Below, piece by piece: positions 28,872 through 36,530 of a stretch of DNA of 64,000 nt (its first letter is position 1; each line of letters begins with the position of its first letter). This DNA comes from Bradyrhizobium sp. CB3481 (GTDB taxonomy: Bacteria > Pseudomonadota > Alphaproteobacteria > Rhizobiales > Xanthobacteraceae). The notes under the pieces are model-generated. The model was not told the origin of the DNA, did no database searches, and worked only from the letters and a program-made list of their open reading frames with translations. The DNA lies in contig NZ_CP121647.1 of assembly GCF_029714305.1 (NCBI RefSeq), positions 5,042,501 to 5,106,500 of the forward strand, in the 5' to 3' direction. The position numbers and the translations under genes are program-made.

Positions 28872-30023
28872 ATGGTGAAAGGCGTTGATCGGCGGATATC
28901 GGTGTCCGAATTTGAGCGAAACGCGATCGCCACGGACAAGCTTGAGCAAAGGTTAGAAACCGCCCTGCTCGGCCTGGTCGGAGAGGTCGGCAGTCTCGTC
29001 AGCGCGCTGAAGAAAAAGCGTCGGGACACGGACGGATTTCTTGGATATCACGACGCTGTTGTAGAGGAGCTGGGTGATGTCCTGTGGTACGTTTCTGCTG
29101 TGGCGCGCCGCGGAGGAACGACGATGGAGGACGTTTTGTTGCGCGCGATCGGCGATGCGGCAGGCCTCGGCACGGTGACGTTGGGGGCCTTGGCGCCCAG
29201 CAGCTCGCGCGGCATTGACGAAAGCGCGTTCGAGGAGTCGTTGCTCGAGCTCGCAGGCGAGGCCGGCGACCTTGCCAAGCGGTATGTGGGCGGCAACTAC
29301 ACGCAGAATGTTGATGCTCTCCGCGGCGACCTGATCAAGTTTGTCCGTCCATTGGGCCACGCGGCATCGGCAGCGGAGGTATCGCTCGACGAGGCCGGAT
29401 CCAAGAACATTACCAAAACGCAGGAAAGCTGGCCCACGCAGCCCATATTTCCGCCGTTGTTCGACGAAGGGCTGCATGTTGACGAACAGCTTCCTCGCGT
29501 GTTGCGAGTTGAGGTTTATGAGCGCGAGGTCAACGGCAAGAAGTTCGTCTTTCAGAAAACGGGGGGAATCCTGCTGGGTGACCGGCTGACCGACAATCAT
29601 CTTCCGGAAGACGACTATCGCTTTCATGACGTCTTTCACCTGGCCTTTGCAGCGGTGCTGGGGTGGTCTCCCACCACGCGGGCCTTGCTGAAGATCAAGC
29701 GGAAAAGCCTGTCGGCCATCGATGAGAACGAAGATGGCGCGCGCGCCAATCTAATCGAGGAAGGGCTTTCGACGTGGATTTTCGAGACCGCGAAGCGGCA
29801 TCAGTTCTTCGCCCACACGCCACGTCTTGGGCTTGACCTTTTGAAGGCGGTTAAAAACTTTGTACAGGGCTACGAGGCGCACCGCCTGCCGCTATGGATG
29901 TGGGACCGCGCCATTCTGCAAGGGTATGCCGTCTTTCGCGAGCTGCAGGTTCACAGGCGCGGGATCGTGACGGCGGATCTCATCAAGCGGGAAGTTCGGT
30001 TTGAGCGCTGGCCTGAAGGGTAA
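28872..30023 (+). CDS. MazG-like nucleotide pyrophosphohydrolase, tandem modules
   Basis: 383 residues. Module 1 (~25-80): 'LLGLVGEVGSLVSALKKK' and 'EELGDVLWYVSAV', the metal-binding ExxE...ExxD pattern of MazG. Module 2 (~115-160): 'LLELAGEAGDLAKRYVGG' and 'ALRGDLIKFV', a second, more divergent copy. A C-terminal domain (~200-383, 'YRFHDVFHLAFAAVLGWSPT') is unassigned. MazG enzymes hydrolyse (often modified) NTPs/dNTPs to monophosphates. The 3' end overlaps the convergent thymidylate-synthase-like gene by 41 bp. The only island gene on the plus strand within the minus block. Confidence 0.78.
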   Translation: MVKGVDRRISVSEFERNAIATDKLEQRLETALLGLVGEVGSLVSALKKKRRDTDGFLGYHDAVVEELGDVLWYVSAVARRGGTTMEDVLLRAIGDAAGLGTVTLGALAPSSSRGIDESAFEESLLELAGEAGDLAKRYVGGNYTQNVDALRGDLIKFVRPLGHAASAAEVSLDEAGSKNITKTQESWPTQPIFPPLFDEGLHVDEQLPRVLRVEVYEREVNGKKFVFQKTGGILLGDRLTDNHLPEDDYRFHDVFHLAFAAVLGWSPTTRALLKIKRKSLSAIDENEDGARANLIEEGLSTWIFETAKRHQFFAHTPRLGLDLLKAVKNFVQGYEAHRLPLWMWDRAILQGYAVFRELQVHRRGIVTADLIKREVRFERWPEG

Positions 30024-30831
30024 ACGGAGCATATGGCGACGTCGGAAGGGGCAAGGCACGACACTGCCTAATGAGATCGTTCGCCTCAGAGATGCTCCAG
30101 CCGTGCACCACGCCGTTCTGAGTCTTCTTGCCGGCGTCGATCTCGGCATGCGTCGAAATGCAGGTTAACGAGCCGAGGCGCGCTCCTGACTGCGCTGCGA
30201 CGAAAGCCTGCAGACGACCCAGACCAACGAAATTGCCAAGGGCGCGCCCGATGTAATGATGGTTGCGATACATTACGGTGAGCATCAAGGTCTTGTCATC
30301 GGTGAGCTTGAAGCTCAGGAAACTCAGGCACTGGCGGTTGGATACCTTGCCGGCGTCTCGCGCCGGGTCGTAGATCGTCATTTCGTAGGTGTTGCGATAG
30401 GTCCGTTCCGACTCGATCTGGGTTTTCATGAATTTGATCAGATCGTCCAGAGGATTGATGACGCGGATGTCCTGTCCTTTGACCTTCTTCCATGCCGTCA
30501 TGCGCTCGAAATAGCGGCCCCAATCGCGCGTCATCTGCTTCATGCGTGGCAGGACTGCTTCATAGGCAGGATAAAGACCATCCGCCCCGTGCCGATCGAG
30601 CAGGCCTTGCGGAAAGATCGTATTGGCGACACTCGAGACGGTGTTGGCATGATGTCGACGGAGAAAGTCGTCGACGGACCGAAGAATCGCGTGATCATTT
30701 GGCGAAATGCCGAGGGGGTCTTCAATATCGATGATGACGTTATAAGCTTCGCCTCCCGCGTCATGTACGGCGGCGGCAGCGGCGAGCCAGGCTTGGGCAT
30801 TGGTCGGCTGCGTCGCAATTGGCGTATACAT
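29983..30831 (-). CDS. Divergent thymidylate synthase-like nucleotide hydroxymethyl/methyltransferase
   Basis: 282 residues. Family landmarks in order: 'RDWGRYFERM' (phosphate-binding loop region), 'PLDDLIKFMKTQIESERTYR', the candidate nucleophile Cys in 'SNRQCLSFLSFKL' (place of LPPCH), 'MYRNHHYIGRALGNFVGLGR' (place of YQRS-D-FLGLPFN) and 'STHAEID' (place of GD-H-Y). Such divergent synthases in modified-base systems can hydroxymethylate dUMP or dCMP. Starts 3 bp after the papain-like gene stop, so is last in the minus-strand operon. Confidence 0.7.
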   Translation of the reverse strand: MYTPIATQPTNAQAWLAAAAAVHDAGGEAYNVIIDIEDPLGISPNDHAILRSVDDFLRRHHANTVSSVANTIFPQGLLDRHGADGLYPAYEAVLPRMKQMTRDWGRYFERMTAWKKVKGQDIRVINPLDDLIKFMKTQIESERTYRNTYEMTIYDPARDAGKVSNRQCLSFLSFKLTDDKTLMLTVMYRNHHYIGRALGNFVGLGRLQAFVAAQSGARLGSLTCISTHAEIDAGKKTQNGVVHGWSISEANDLIRQCRALPLPTSPYAPFTLQASAQTELPA

Positions 30832-30834
30832 GGA

Positions 30835-31479
30835 TCAAACCTCCGTCGTCAGAATGGAAGCCTCGATGAGGCGAGGCGTTAAATAATCCTCTGCAAGCCA
30901 GGCATATCCGTTGAGACCCCACCCCTCGCCCCAGGAATTGCGGATCAAGATCAGTCTCCTGCCCCCACGCTCGCCATAACCAGCTGCGACGACAGCGTGG
31001 CGCCGCTTTGGATCGACGGCCTCGTTGCGGTCAACAACACCGCCAGTATCAGGAAGATAGAATGCGTTCGAGACGGTCATCGTGATCAGGACTGGCACGC
31101 CCGCATCAAGCTGATCGATCAGATCCTGGAAGCCCACGGTGCATGGCGCGTGATCGCGGAAAAACAGCGCGGTCGGCTTGGGCGGGAGCCAAGTCGCGAC
31201 GTCGATCGGAGTGGTCCGGATATAGGGCCAATCCGGTTCGACCGGTTGGCCATCTGACTTGATGACGGCAAGCATGGAGGCCAGCGTCGAACCATCCTCC
31301 GGCTGGCCGCCATCACGCTTGACGGCGTGATAGTAGGCCCATTCGGCCGACAGGGGCGTGCATCCCGATCGTAGCGCCGCATGGGTATCGCTCGCTGCGA
31401 ACGCCATGCATGTGGGACGAGGATTCTGATCCCGCGCAACGCCGAAGTTGCTGCGCAGGTCGACAATGATTTTGACCAT
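30835..31479 (-). CDS. Papain-like (C1 family) cysteine peptidase
   Basis: 214 residues from MVKIIVDLRSNFGVARDQNP. Catalytic triad visible: Cys in 'NPRPTCMAFAASD', His in 'RRHAVVAAGYG', Asn in 'LILIRNSWGEGWG'. No signal peptide and no propeptide, so it would be active in the cytoplasm unless held in check. Two bases downstream of the gene for an ImmA-like peptidase that ends in a chagasin-like inhibitor of exactly this enzyme class. Confidence 0.85.
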   Translation of the reverse strand: MVKIIVDLRSNFGVARDQNPRPTCMAFAASDTHAALRSGCTPLSAEWAYYHAVKRDGGQPEDGSTLASMLAVIKSDGQPVEPDWPYIRTTPIDVATWLPPKPTALFFRDHAPCTVGFQDLIDQLDAGVPVLITMTVSNAFYLPDTGGVVDRNEAVDPKRRHAVVAAGYGERGGRRLILIRNSWGEGWGLNGYAWLAEDYLTPRLIEASILTTEV

Positions 31480-31481
31480 GC

Positions 31482-32492
31482 TTATGCAGCCTGCAGCACC
31501 CGCCTGAGTTCTGGCTCCCACATTCCGGGGCTTTCCGGACCGCGGAGATCGTAGCGAAGAAGGAGTTGGTGAAGCGGAACGTCGGCGGCCCAGGGCCGCG
31601 ATTCTCGCAGCGTGACTTCACCTTGCAGACGATCCTCCGATCGCGCCGTCACTTTACGCGTCAAGGCGCCGCCGATCGCGTCCGGTGCGGTATCCTCGCG
31701 ATCATCGTCGACGAGCGCAAAGCCCGCATCACGCAGCTGGTCGAAATTCCAAAGATAGCCCGCGCCGCTGTTCTCCCGCAGCTTGACGACGAAAAGATCA
31801 TTACGACCACCTTCAATCAGTGAGCCTTCGTCGCGCTCGGTCAGAAGCCAGACGTCGACGTGCCAATCCGGTGGCTTGTAATCGCCGAGAAATTCTTGCT
31901 TGATCTGCTTGGGCTCGACATCGATCAATCGCTCACGCTGGGCGCGGCTAATCACCTTGTGACGCTCCAACGCGTAGCAGGTCGCGCGATAGCTGGTGCC
32001 GAGACGAAGCGAAGCCTGATACATATAGGCGGGATCTGCGAGTTGACGGGCCGACCAGCCCTGTCGCTGCAACATCAAAGCGACCAGCCAGGCCGGCGCC
32101 AGAAACATCGACGCGAAGGCATCGGCCTCCCGCTCCTGCCGGTCTGCGGTGCCGGTTGTCGAGAAAGGCGAGCGTCTCAGGATGTTATCGTCATCGAGAC
32201 TCGGCTCATGACGCATGTAGAGGTGGCCGAGCTCATGGGCGCCGGTGAATCTCTGCACCGGTAGTTGCCGCCTGGTCGTGATCAGGACACCAAGCTCTTC
32301 GCTGGGCAGATAGGCACCGAGAAGCTTATCCAGCGGCTGAAACATGAGCGTCGCCCCGAGCTTGGAGATGGCCGAGAACACATCGATGCGGCTGGCATTG
32401 CCGCGCTCGATTTGCTCTCGAATGCCGAGATCGCGATGGAGCGTATGCGCCGCTTTGGCGCCCGTCAGTATGGCCGCGCGATTATCGACCAT
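31482..32492 (-). CDS. ImmA/IrrE-type zinc peptidase fused to chagasin-like cysteine-peptidase inhibitor
   Basis: 336 residues. Zinc peptidase (~1-190): HELGH (87-91 region, 'FTGAHELGHLYMRH') with the downstream 'READAFASMFLAP'. C-terminal domain (~235-325) shows the three inhibitor loops of the I42/chagasin family in order: 'ENSGAGYLWN' (NPTTGY-type), 'DAIGG' (GxGG) and 'ESRPWA' (RPW). The first 11 bases overlap the XRE gene end, as is usual for ImmA partners, which cleave their XRE repressor when triggered. The inhibitor's natural target is the next gene's papain-like peptidase (inference). Confidence 0.82.
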   Translation of the reverse strand: MVDNRAAILTGAKAAHTLHRDLGIREQIERGNASRIDVFSAISKLGATLMFQPLDKLLGAYLPSEELGVLITTRRQLPVQRFTGAHELGHLYMRHEPSLDDDNILRRSPFSTTGTADRQEREADAFASMFLAPAWLVALMLQRQGWSARQLADPAYMYQASLRLGTSYRATCYALERHKVISRAQRERLIDVEPKQIKQEFLGDYKPPDWHVDVWLLTERDEGSLIEGGRNDLFVVKLRENSGAGYLWNFDQLRDAGFALVDDDREDTAPDAIGGALTRKVTARSEDRLQGEVTLRESRPWAADVPLHQLLLRYDLRGPESPGMWEPELRRVLQAA

Positions 32493-32877
32493 CGGACGTA
32501 GCCTTGGCTTTTGCGCGTGATTTCAGGAAGTCGGCGAAGCGCGCTAGCTCCTGGCGATCTTGCTGCGAAAGGGTAGCGGCAGCGCGCGCGACGTGAGCAA
32601 CCTCCTTCGCAAACTCGGTGGTCGCATTGGGATCTTCTCCGGTAAACCACGCAAGGGGTCGCTGATACAGTTTTGCCAATCGCGCGAGCTCGATGGCGTC
32701 GACCTTCCGCGTACCAGCTTCGATATTCGATAGCGCGCTGCGCGGTATGGCGAGGACCTTGGCAACGTCATCCTGCTTGAGACCGACGTATTCGCGCGCC
32801 TCTTTAAGGCGCTCACCAAGTACCTGGCGATCTGGTTCTGCTGGTGGCTGCGAAAAGCCGACGCGATCATTGGTCAT
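32482..32877 (-). CDS. XRE-family transcriptional regulator
   Basis: 131 residues with an N-terminal helix-turn-helix: 'RLKEAREYVGLKQDDVAKVL' and 'IPRSALSNIEAGTRKVDAIE', then a helical C-terminus. Overlaps both neighbours (11 bp each). Expected to repress the operon from the inverted repeat at 33245-33289 and to be the ImmA substrate. Confidence 0.88.
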   Translation of the reverse strand: MTNDRVGFSQPPAEPDRQVLGERLKEAREYVGLKQDDVAKVLAIPRSALSNIEAGTRKVDAIELARLAKLYQRPLAWFTGEDPNATTEFAKEVAHVARAAATLSQQDRQELARFADFLKSRAKAKATSDGR

Positions 32878-33217
32878 GGTTTTGGGTCTCCTTCATCGAC
32901 TGCTCCCAGACCATCTGTGCCTGGGACATGAGGTCGTTGACGCAGGCTTCGGCGCAATCGTAGCCACCTCGAGGAGAGAACGTGGCCGGCAGCTTAAGTC
33001 CTAGCATCTCTTCAACCGCACAGATGATTTCGACCGCGACGAGCGAATCGACCTCCGGCCCCCATGAAGGACCCGGGACAATGCCTGTTGTCGCGGGAAC
33101 ATGCAGCCGCAGGATGGCTTGATCGGCGGCCTGAAGGATGAGTGCATCTCGGATGCAGGCCTCAACCTGCGCGGCCGGAAATGCTGCGACCTGAGGGGTA
33201 GAAAACGTGGTGGCCAT
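32867..33217 (-). CDS. Acyl-carrier-protein-like small protein
   Basis: 116 residues from MATTFSTPQVAAFPAAQVEA. 'PEVDSLVAVEIICAVEEMLG' is the phosphopantetheine-attachment pattern (Asp-Ser-Leu) plus the recognition helix II of carrier proteins. First gene of the minus-strand operon; 11-bp overlap with the XRE gene. A carrier protein here suggests an acyl or aminoacyl group is handed over by the system. Start at 33217 preferred over 33244 (extra basic residues). Confidence 0.65.
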   Translation of the reverse strand: MATTFSTPQVAAFPAAQVEACIRDALILQAADQAILRLHVPATTGIVPGPSWGPEVDSLVAVEIICAVEEMLGLKLPATFSPRGGYDCAEACVNDLMSQAQMVWEQSMKETQNHDQ

Positions 33218-33244
33218 CGATAGCCTCCGTTTGCGCCAATCCAA

Positions 33245-33289
33245 GTCTGTATATCGGACTTAAATATAATTCATGTCCGATTTTCAGAC
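33245..33289. promoter_or_regulatory. Long perfect inverted repeat, likely XRE operator and bidirectional promoter
   Basis: GTCTG-N3-ATCGGAC-N15-GTCCGAT-N3-CAGAC, every arm base matched. The AT-rich spacer contains TATAAT on the plus strand and TATATT on the minus strand. It lies 28 bp before the ACP-like gene start and 131 bp before the divergent STAS-like gene. Confidence 0.7.
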
Positions 33290-33419
33290 AAGAGGAAATC
33301 CGGAAATCTCGGCTGATGAAGGGCCGGGGCAGGCTGTGGAGAACTCTGGCGGATCGTAGCGTGCCCTTGACGAGACCTCATCCCTAGCTATCTTCACATA
33401 CATCACGTGAGGATAGTGA

Positions 33420-33983
33420 ATGCGGCATGGCTTATTGAGCCTGGCGGACGGACGCAGCGTGTTTTCCGGCGGCATGGCTGGACGGAAGCTGCTGACGGCT
33501 TTGATCGCAACGACCCCCTCTTCCGAGGAGGCGAAGGCGGTGTTCCTCGATTTCAAGGGGGTAGAGGTGGCAACCAGTTCTTTCCTGCGCGGGGCCGTCA
33601 TCGGCTTCCGCGACTATGCGCGCCGGACTCTGATCAACGTCTACCCGGTGGCCGCCAATATGGCTCCCGCGGTCCTCGAGGAGCTCGAGTTCTTCGTGCG
33701 GGCCCGCAATGATGTGTTCTGGATTTGTGACCTCGATGCCACCGAGCAGGTGAGTGGTGCTCGGCTGCTTGGCGATCTCGATCCGGCGCAGCGAGCGACC
33801 TTCGACGCCGTTCGCGATCTCGGCGCCGTAACGGCGCCTGAGCTCGCCGCCCGTTTTTCCGATCAGACCATTGGACCGACTGCTTGGAACAACCGCCTCT
33901 CCGGCCTCGCCGCGAAAGGGGTTCTGATCGAGCGCAAGGTCGGCAAGACCAAATCGTTCAGCTCCCTCCTGGAGATTGTTTGA
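33420..33983 (+). CDS. STAS-like domain plus winged-helix protein
   Basis: 187 residues. Residues ~20-105 ('AKAVFLDFKGVEVATSSFLR', 'INVYPVAANMAPAVLEEL') resemble the STAS-like DUF4325 fold; ~120-187 ('FDAVRDLGAVTAPELAARFS', 'NRLSGLAAKGVLIERKVGKT') a winged helix. GAGGATAG precedes the ATG. Its stop overlaps the next start (TGATG), so it is first gene of a coupled trio. Possibly a sensor/regulator; no catalytic motif. Confidence 0.6.
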   Translation: MRHGLLSLADGRSVFSGGMAGRKLLTALIATTPSSEEAKAVFLDFKGVEVATSSFLRGAVIGFRDYARRTLINVYPVAANMAPAVLEELEFFVRARNDVFWICDLDATEQVSGARLLGDLDPAQRATFDAVRDLGAVTAPELAARFSDQTIGPTAWNNRLSGLAAKGVLIERKVGKTKSFSSLLEIV

Positions 33984-34333
33984 TGGGCCTCGATTATATT
34001 CGCGCCGCGACGGGCAAGCCGTGGAAGAAGCGCTGGAACGGCGGCTTGAACCGCCTGAAGCAGCCGACCCTCCTCGATCTCACCATGTCGGAGGCCGCCC
34101 GCACCGTGACGGTCGAGCTTCAGCCAGGCGCATCGTTGCACGCCGGCGACATCGTCATTGTCGAAAGTGGCCCGGCCGGCATCACCGTTAGTGATGGCCT
34201 GCGCTCGATCGGTCGGGCGCCAAATCCCTCCGCTGACCTCTCTGCCGCACTCGAAAGCGGCGGCGGCTATGCCGAGGGGACAGTAGAGCGCATCGGCCTG
34301 TTTGGCGACACCGGGGAGATCAGCATCCGATGA
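33983..34333 (+). CDS. Hypothetical beta-rich protein, middle of a coupled trio
   Basis: 116 residues: basic N-terminus 'MGLDYIRAATGKPWKKRW', then alternating strands 'ARTVTVELQPGASLHAGDIV' and 'VERIGLFGDTGEISI'. No recognised family. Overlaps both neighbours by single ATG/TGA junctions. Confidence 0.55.
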   Translation: MGLDYIRAATGKPWKKRWNGGLNRLKQPTLLDLTMSEAARTVTVELQPGASLHAGDIVIVESGPAGITVSDGLRSIGRAPNPSADLSAALESGGGYAEGTVERIGLFGDTGEISIR

Positions 34334-35412
34334 GCAAGCGTCCACCGCACGAACCGTCGCGTCAATTTCCGCAACCCCAGCGCCTTTGGGACGATGACAC
34401 CCGTCACTCACCCTCGCTGGGTTGCCCCACCTGCCTGGAATTCGGGCGCTGCGGCGGCGTTCACACCGACGCCGGCGTTCTCGACTGCCGCGACTTGTGT
34501 TCGTGCCGAGATAAGAACCAATGCGACATGGTGTGCCGCTTCAATCCTCGCGTTTTCGTGGCTCGAATGCGGGAAGTCGGCGGGCTGTCGTTCGACACCG
34601 CGCCGCGAGTTAAGGCGCAGGGCGTTCCACAGTTGCCGGGCATCATCCCGTTCGTCGATCATCGCTATGGACGCGCGTCGACGCTGAACGAACCGGTCGT
34701 CGCCTTGTCGCTTTACGAGCTGGTCAACATGGCAACAGGCGCGCTGCACGCCACGTCACGGCAGGCGCTTGCCGAGCGGTTTCTCATCCCGTCTACCGCC
34801 ACTGTCATCCTCAGTGGGGTGGACAAGGACGGTCCCCTCGAACGCTGGTGGGAGCTTCCGAACCGTCGAGAGATCCTTGCCGGCCTCGCGCGATTGGGCA
34901 TCGCCGTTACCACAACGCCGAACTTCAGCGTGCTCACCGACGTGCCGCGGATGGACAATCTCTACGCCATGAAGCGCATCCTGCTCGCGTGGACGGAGAT
35001 GGCGGCGGCCGGCCTGCCCGCCGCACTCCACGTCAACGCCCGCACAGACCAGGATTACAAACGATGGGGGGAGCTCATCGCCAAACGGCCGGAGATCGAG
35101 ATGCTTGCCTTCGAGTTCGCCACCGGGGGCGGTCGCGGCGAGCGCTTTGATTGGCACGTCGAGCAGCTCGGCAAGGTGGCCGACCGCGTCGGCCGGCCGC
35201 TGGTTCTCATGATCCGCGGTGGCGGACGCAAGATCAGCGAGCTTCGCCGTCATTTCGGACATGTCACTCTAGTCGAGACCGAGACGTTTGCGCGCGCCAT
35301 CCGCCGCCGGCGCGCTGTCATCACGGAATCGGGCCGCATTCGGTGGGCGCCTTCACCCACGCCGAAAGGCGCTCCCATCCGGACGGCGAACGCGACGCGT
35401 TTGACTTCCTAA
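34330..35412 (+). CDS. Cys-rich DUF4417-like protein
   Basis: 360 residues. The N-terminus has nine cysteines in ~40 residues (CPTC, FGRCGG, CRDLCSC, NQCDMVC), suiting an Fe-S cluster or zinc. The rest looks like the DUF4417 TIM-like fold: 'TTPNFSVLTDVPRMDNLYAM' then 'AALHVNARTDQDYKRWGEL' and 'GRPLVLMIRGGGRKISELRR'. DUF4417 proteins occur in phages and mobile elements without a proven function. Start overlaps the previous stop (ATGA). Intact. Confidence 0.55.
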   Translation: MSKRPPHEPSRQFPQPQRLWDDDTRHSPSLGCPTCLEFGRCGGVHTDAGVLDCRDLCSCRDKNQCDMVCRFNPRVFVARMREVGGLSFDTAPRVKAQGVPQLPGIIPFVDHRYGRASTLNEPVVALSLYELVNMATGALHATSRQALAERFLIPSTATVILSGVDKDGPLERWWELPNRREILAGLARLGIAVTTTPNFSVLTDVPRMDNLYAMKRILLAWTEMAAAGLPAALHVNARTDQDYKRWGELIAKRPEIEMLAFEFATGGGRGERFDWHVEQLGKVADRVGRPLVLMIRGGGRKISELRRHFGHVTLVETETFARAIRRRRAVITESGRIRWAPSPTPKGAPIRTANATRLTS

Positions 35413-35429
35413 TCCTGTCCTGCCCGTGG

Positions 35430-36029
35430 ATGGCGCCGGGGGATCGCCCCGCCGCCGTCGACAGCGCTATCCGACGGAAGAAGTTCTGGACGCCGGCGGC
35501 ACTTGGCGACGCCCTAGGGCTGACGTGGGAAGAACACGACGGCTGCGGGATCACGACGATCCGCCCGGCCGGCGCTTCCGACGCCGATATGGCCGCCACG
35601 CGGAAGATGAAGAACACGGCCGCCAGACGTGAAAAGAGGCAGCAACAGAAGCTTAACGAACCGGAAGCCCCTCCCTTACCAGTCGCCCGGGCCAATGCCA
35701 TCGCCGACGTCCTACAGCCCGGCGAGTGGTGCACCGTCAAAGAACTGTGCGCGAAGCTGAAGCGTCGCGTGCACTACGCGCACCTGAAAGGTCCCAGCCT
35801 TGTGGACGCGGTTCACAGGGCGATCGCCTGTGCGATCGCGGAAGGCTTCCTGCATAAGGAGGTCGAACCCGGTTTTCGCGGCATGCTGGTCGCGTGGATC
35901 AGCGCAAGGGACAAGGGGGGACAAGACAGGGACAAACCGTTTGTCCTCCCCTGTCCCTCAGGCTGCGGACACGAAAATCTATCGATAGAAAAACCGTGTC
36001 CGCAGCTAAGAGTACCAATAGTAGAATAG
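35430..36029 (+). CDS. Phage/ICE replication-like helical protein
   Basis: 199 residues from MAPGDRPAAVDSAIRRKKFW; 'WTPAALGDALGLTWEEHDGC' and 'LQPGEWCTVKELCAKLKRRV' look like two winged-helix segments around a Lys/Arg/Gln-rich linker. I recall similar proteins in Rhizobiales prophages near replication genes. The last 120 bases of the gene contain three GGGACAA repeats and a large palindrome (candidate origin). Confidence 0.45.
   Translation: MAPGDRPAAVDSAIRRKKFWTPAALGDALGLTWEEHDGCGITTIRPAGASDADMAATRKMKNTAARREKRQQQKLNEPEAPPLPVARANAIADVLQPGEWCTVKELCAKLKRRVHYAHLKGPSLVDAVHRAIACAIAEGFLHKEVEPGFRGMLVAWISARDKGGQDRDKPFVLPCPSGCGHENLSIEKPCPQLRVPIVE
35908..36006. other. Candidate replication origin: GGGACAA repeats and concentric palindromes
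   Basis: GGGACAA at 35908, 35918 and 35929, inverted TTGTCC/TGTCCC at 35941-35957, then GCTGCGGACACG (35962-35973) pairing perfectly with CGTGTCCGCAGC (35995-36006) around the inner 12-bp palindrome TCTATCGATAGA (35978-35989). Confidence 0.45.
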
Positions 36030-36530
36030 GTCTTCAGGGACGTCCTGCCTCGGGCATGCACAGCCTCAGTGGAGCACAAGGCGCATCCGTCGATGCAGCG
36101 GTGCTGAACGGCCGGGCGCGCGCTAAGCGCGCTACGGCCTCAACGCAGACCGGCTTCGACAATCGTCCGACCACAAACGACACTGTCGTTGTTGAAAGGG
36201 ACAACAGCGTTCCGTCGATCAAGACTGTTGTTCGGAAGGAAGAAGGGAACGGTCTTCTTTGTTTGGAAGGAACGGGGACCGAATTTCTGGTCGACTGGTA
36301 CACCGGCGAGTTCGACCAGCCGTGTCCACAAGGGGCCGGCGGCGCCAAGCCGACCGGCCCCGGCCCATGCCCTTCGCCCCGTCAGACGGCGGGTCCTTCC
36401 CTCGCCGGATCATGCGGGCGAGAGGCCCCCGAAGCGCGCCTAGCGTCGGCTTCTCGAATTGACTTTACTTTTCGGCCCTGCCTGAACCTTGGACATAAAT
36501 GTGCCGCTAAAGTTGCATTGAGGCGCAACG
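36030..36530. other. No confident gene
   Basis: Open frames exist but are Gly/Pro/Arg-rich without family features. The stretch joins the replication-like gene to the lower-GC cargo genes that follow. Confidence 0.3.
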
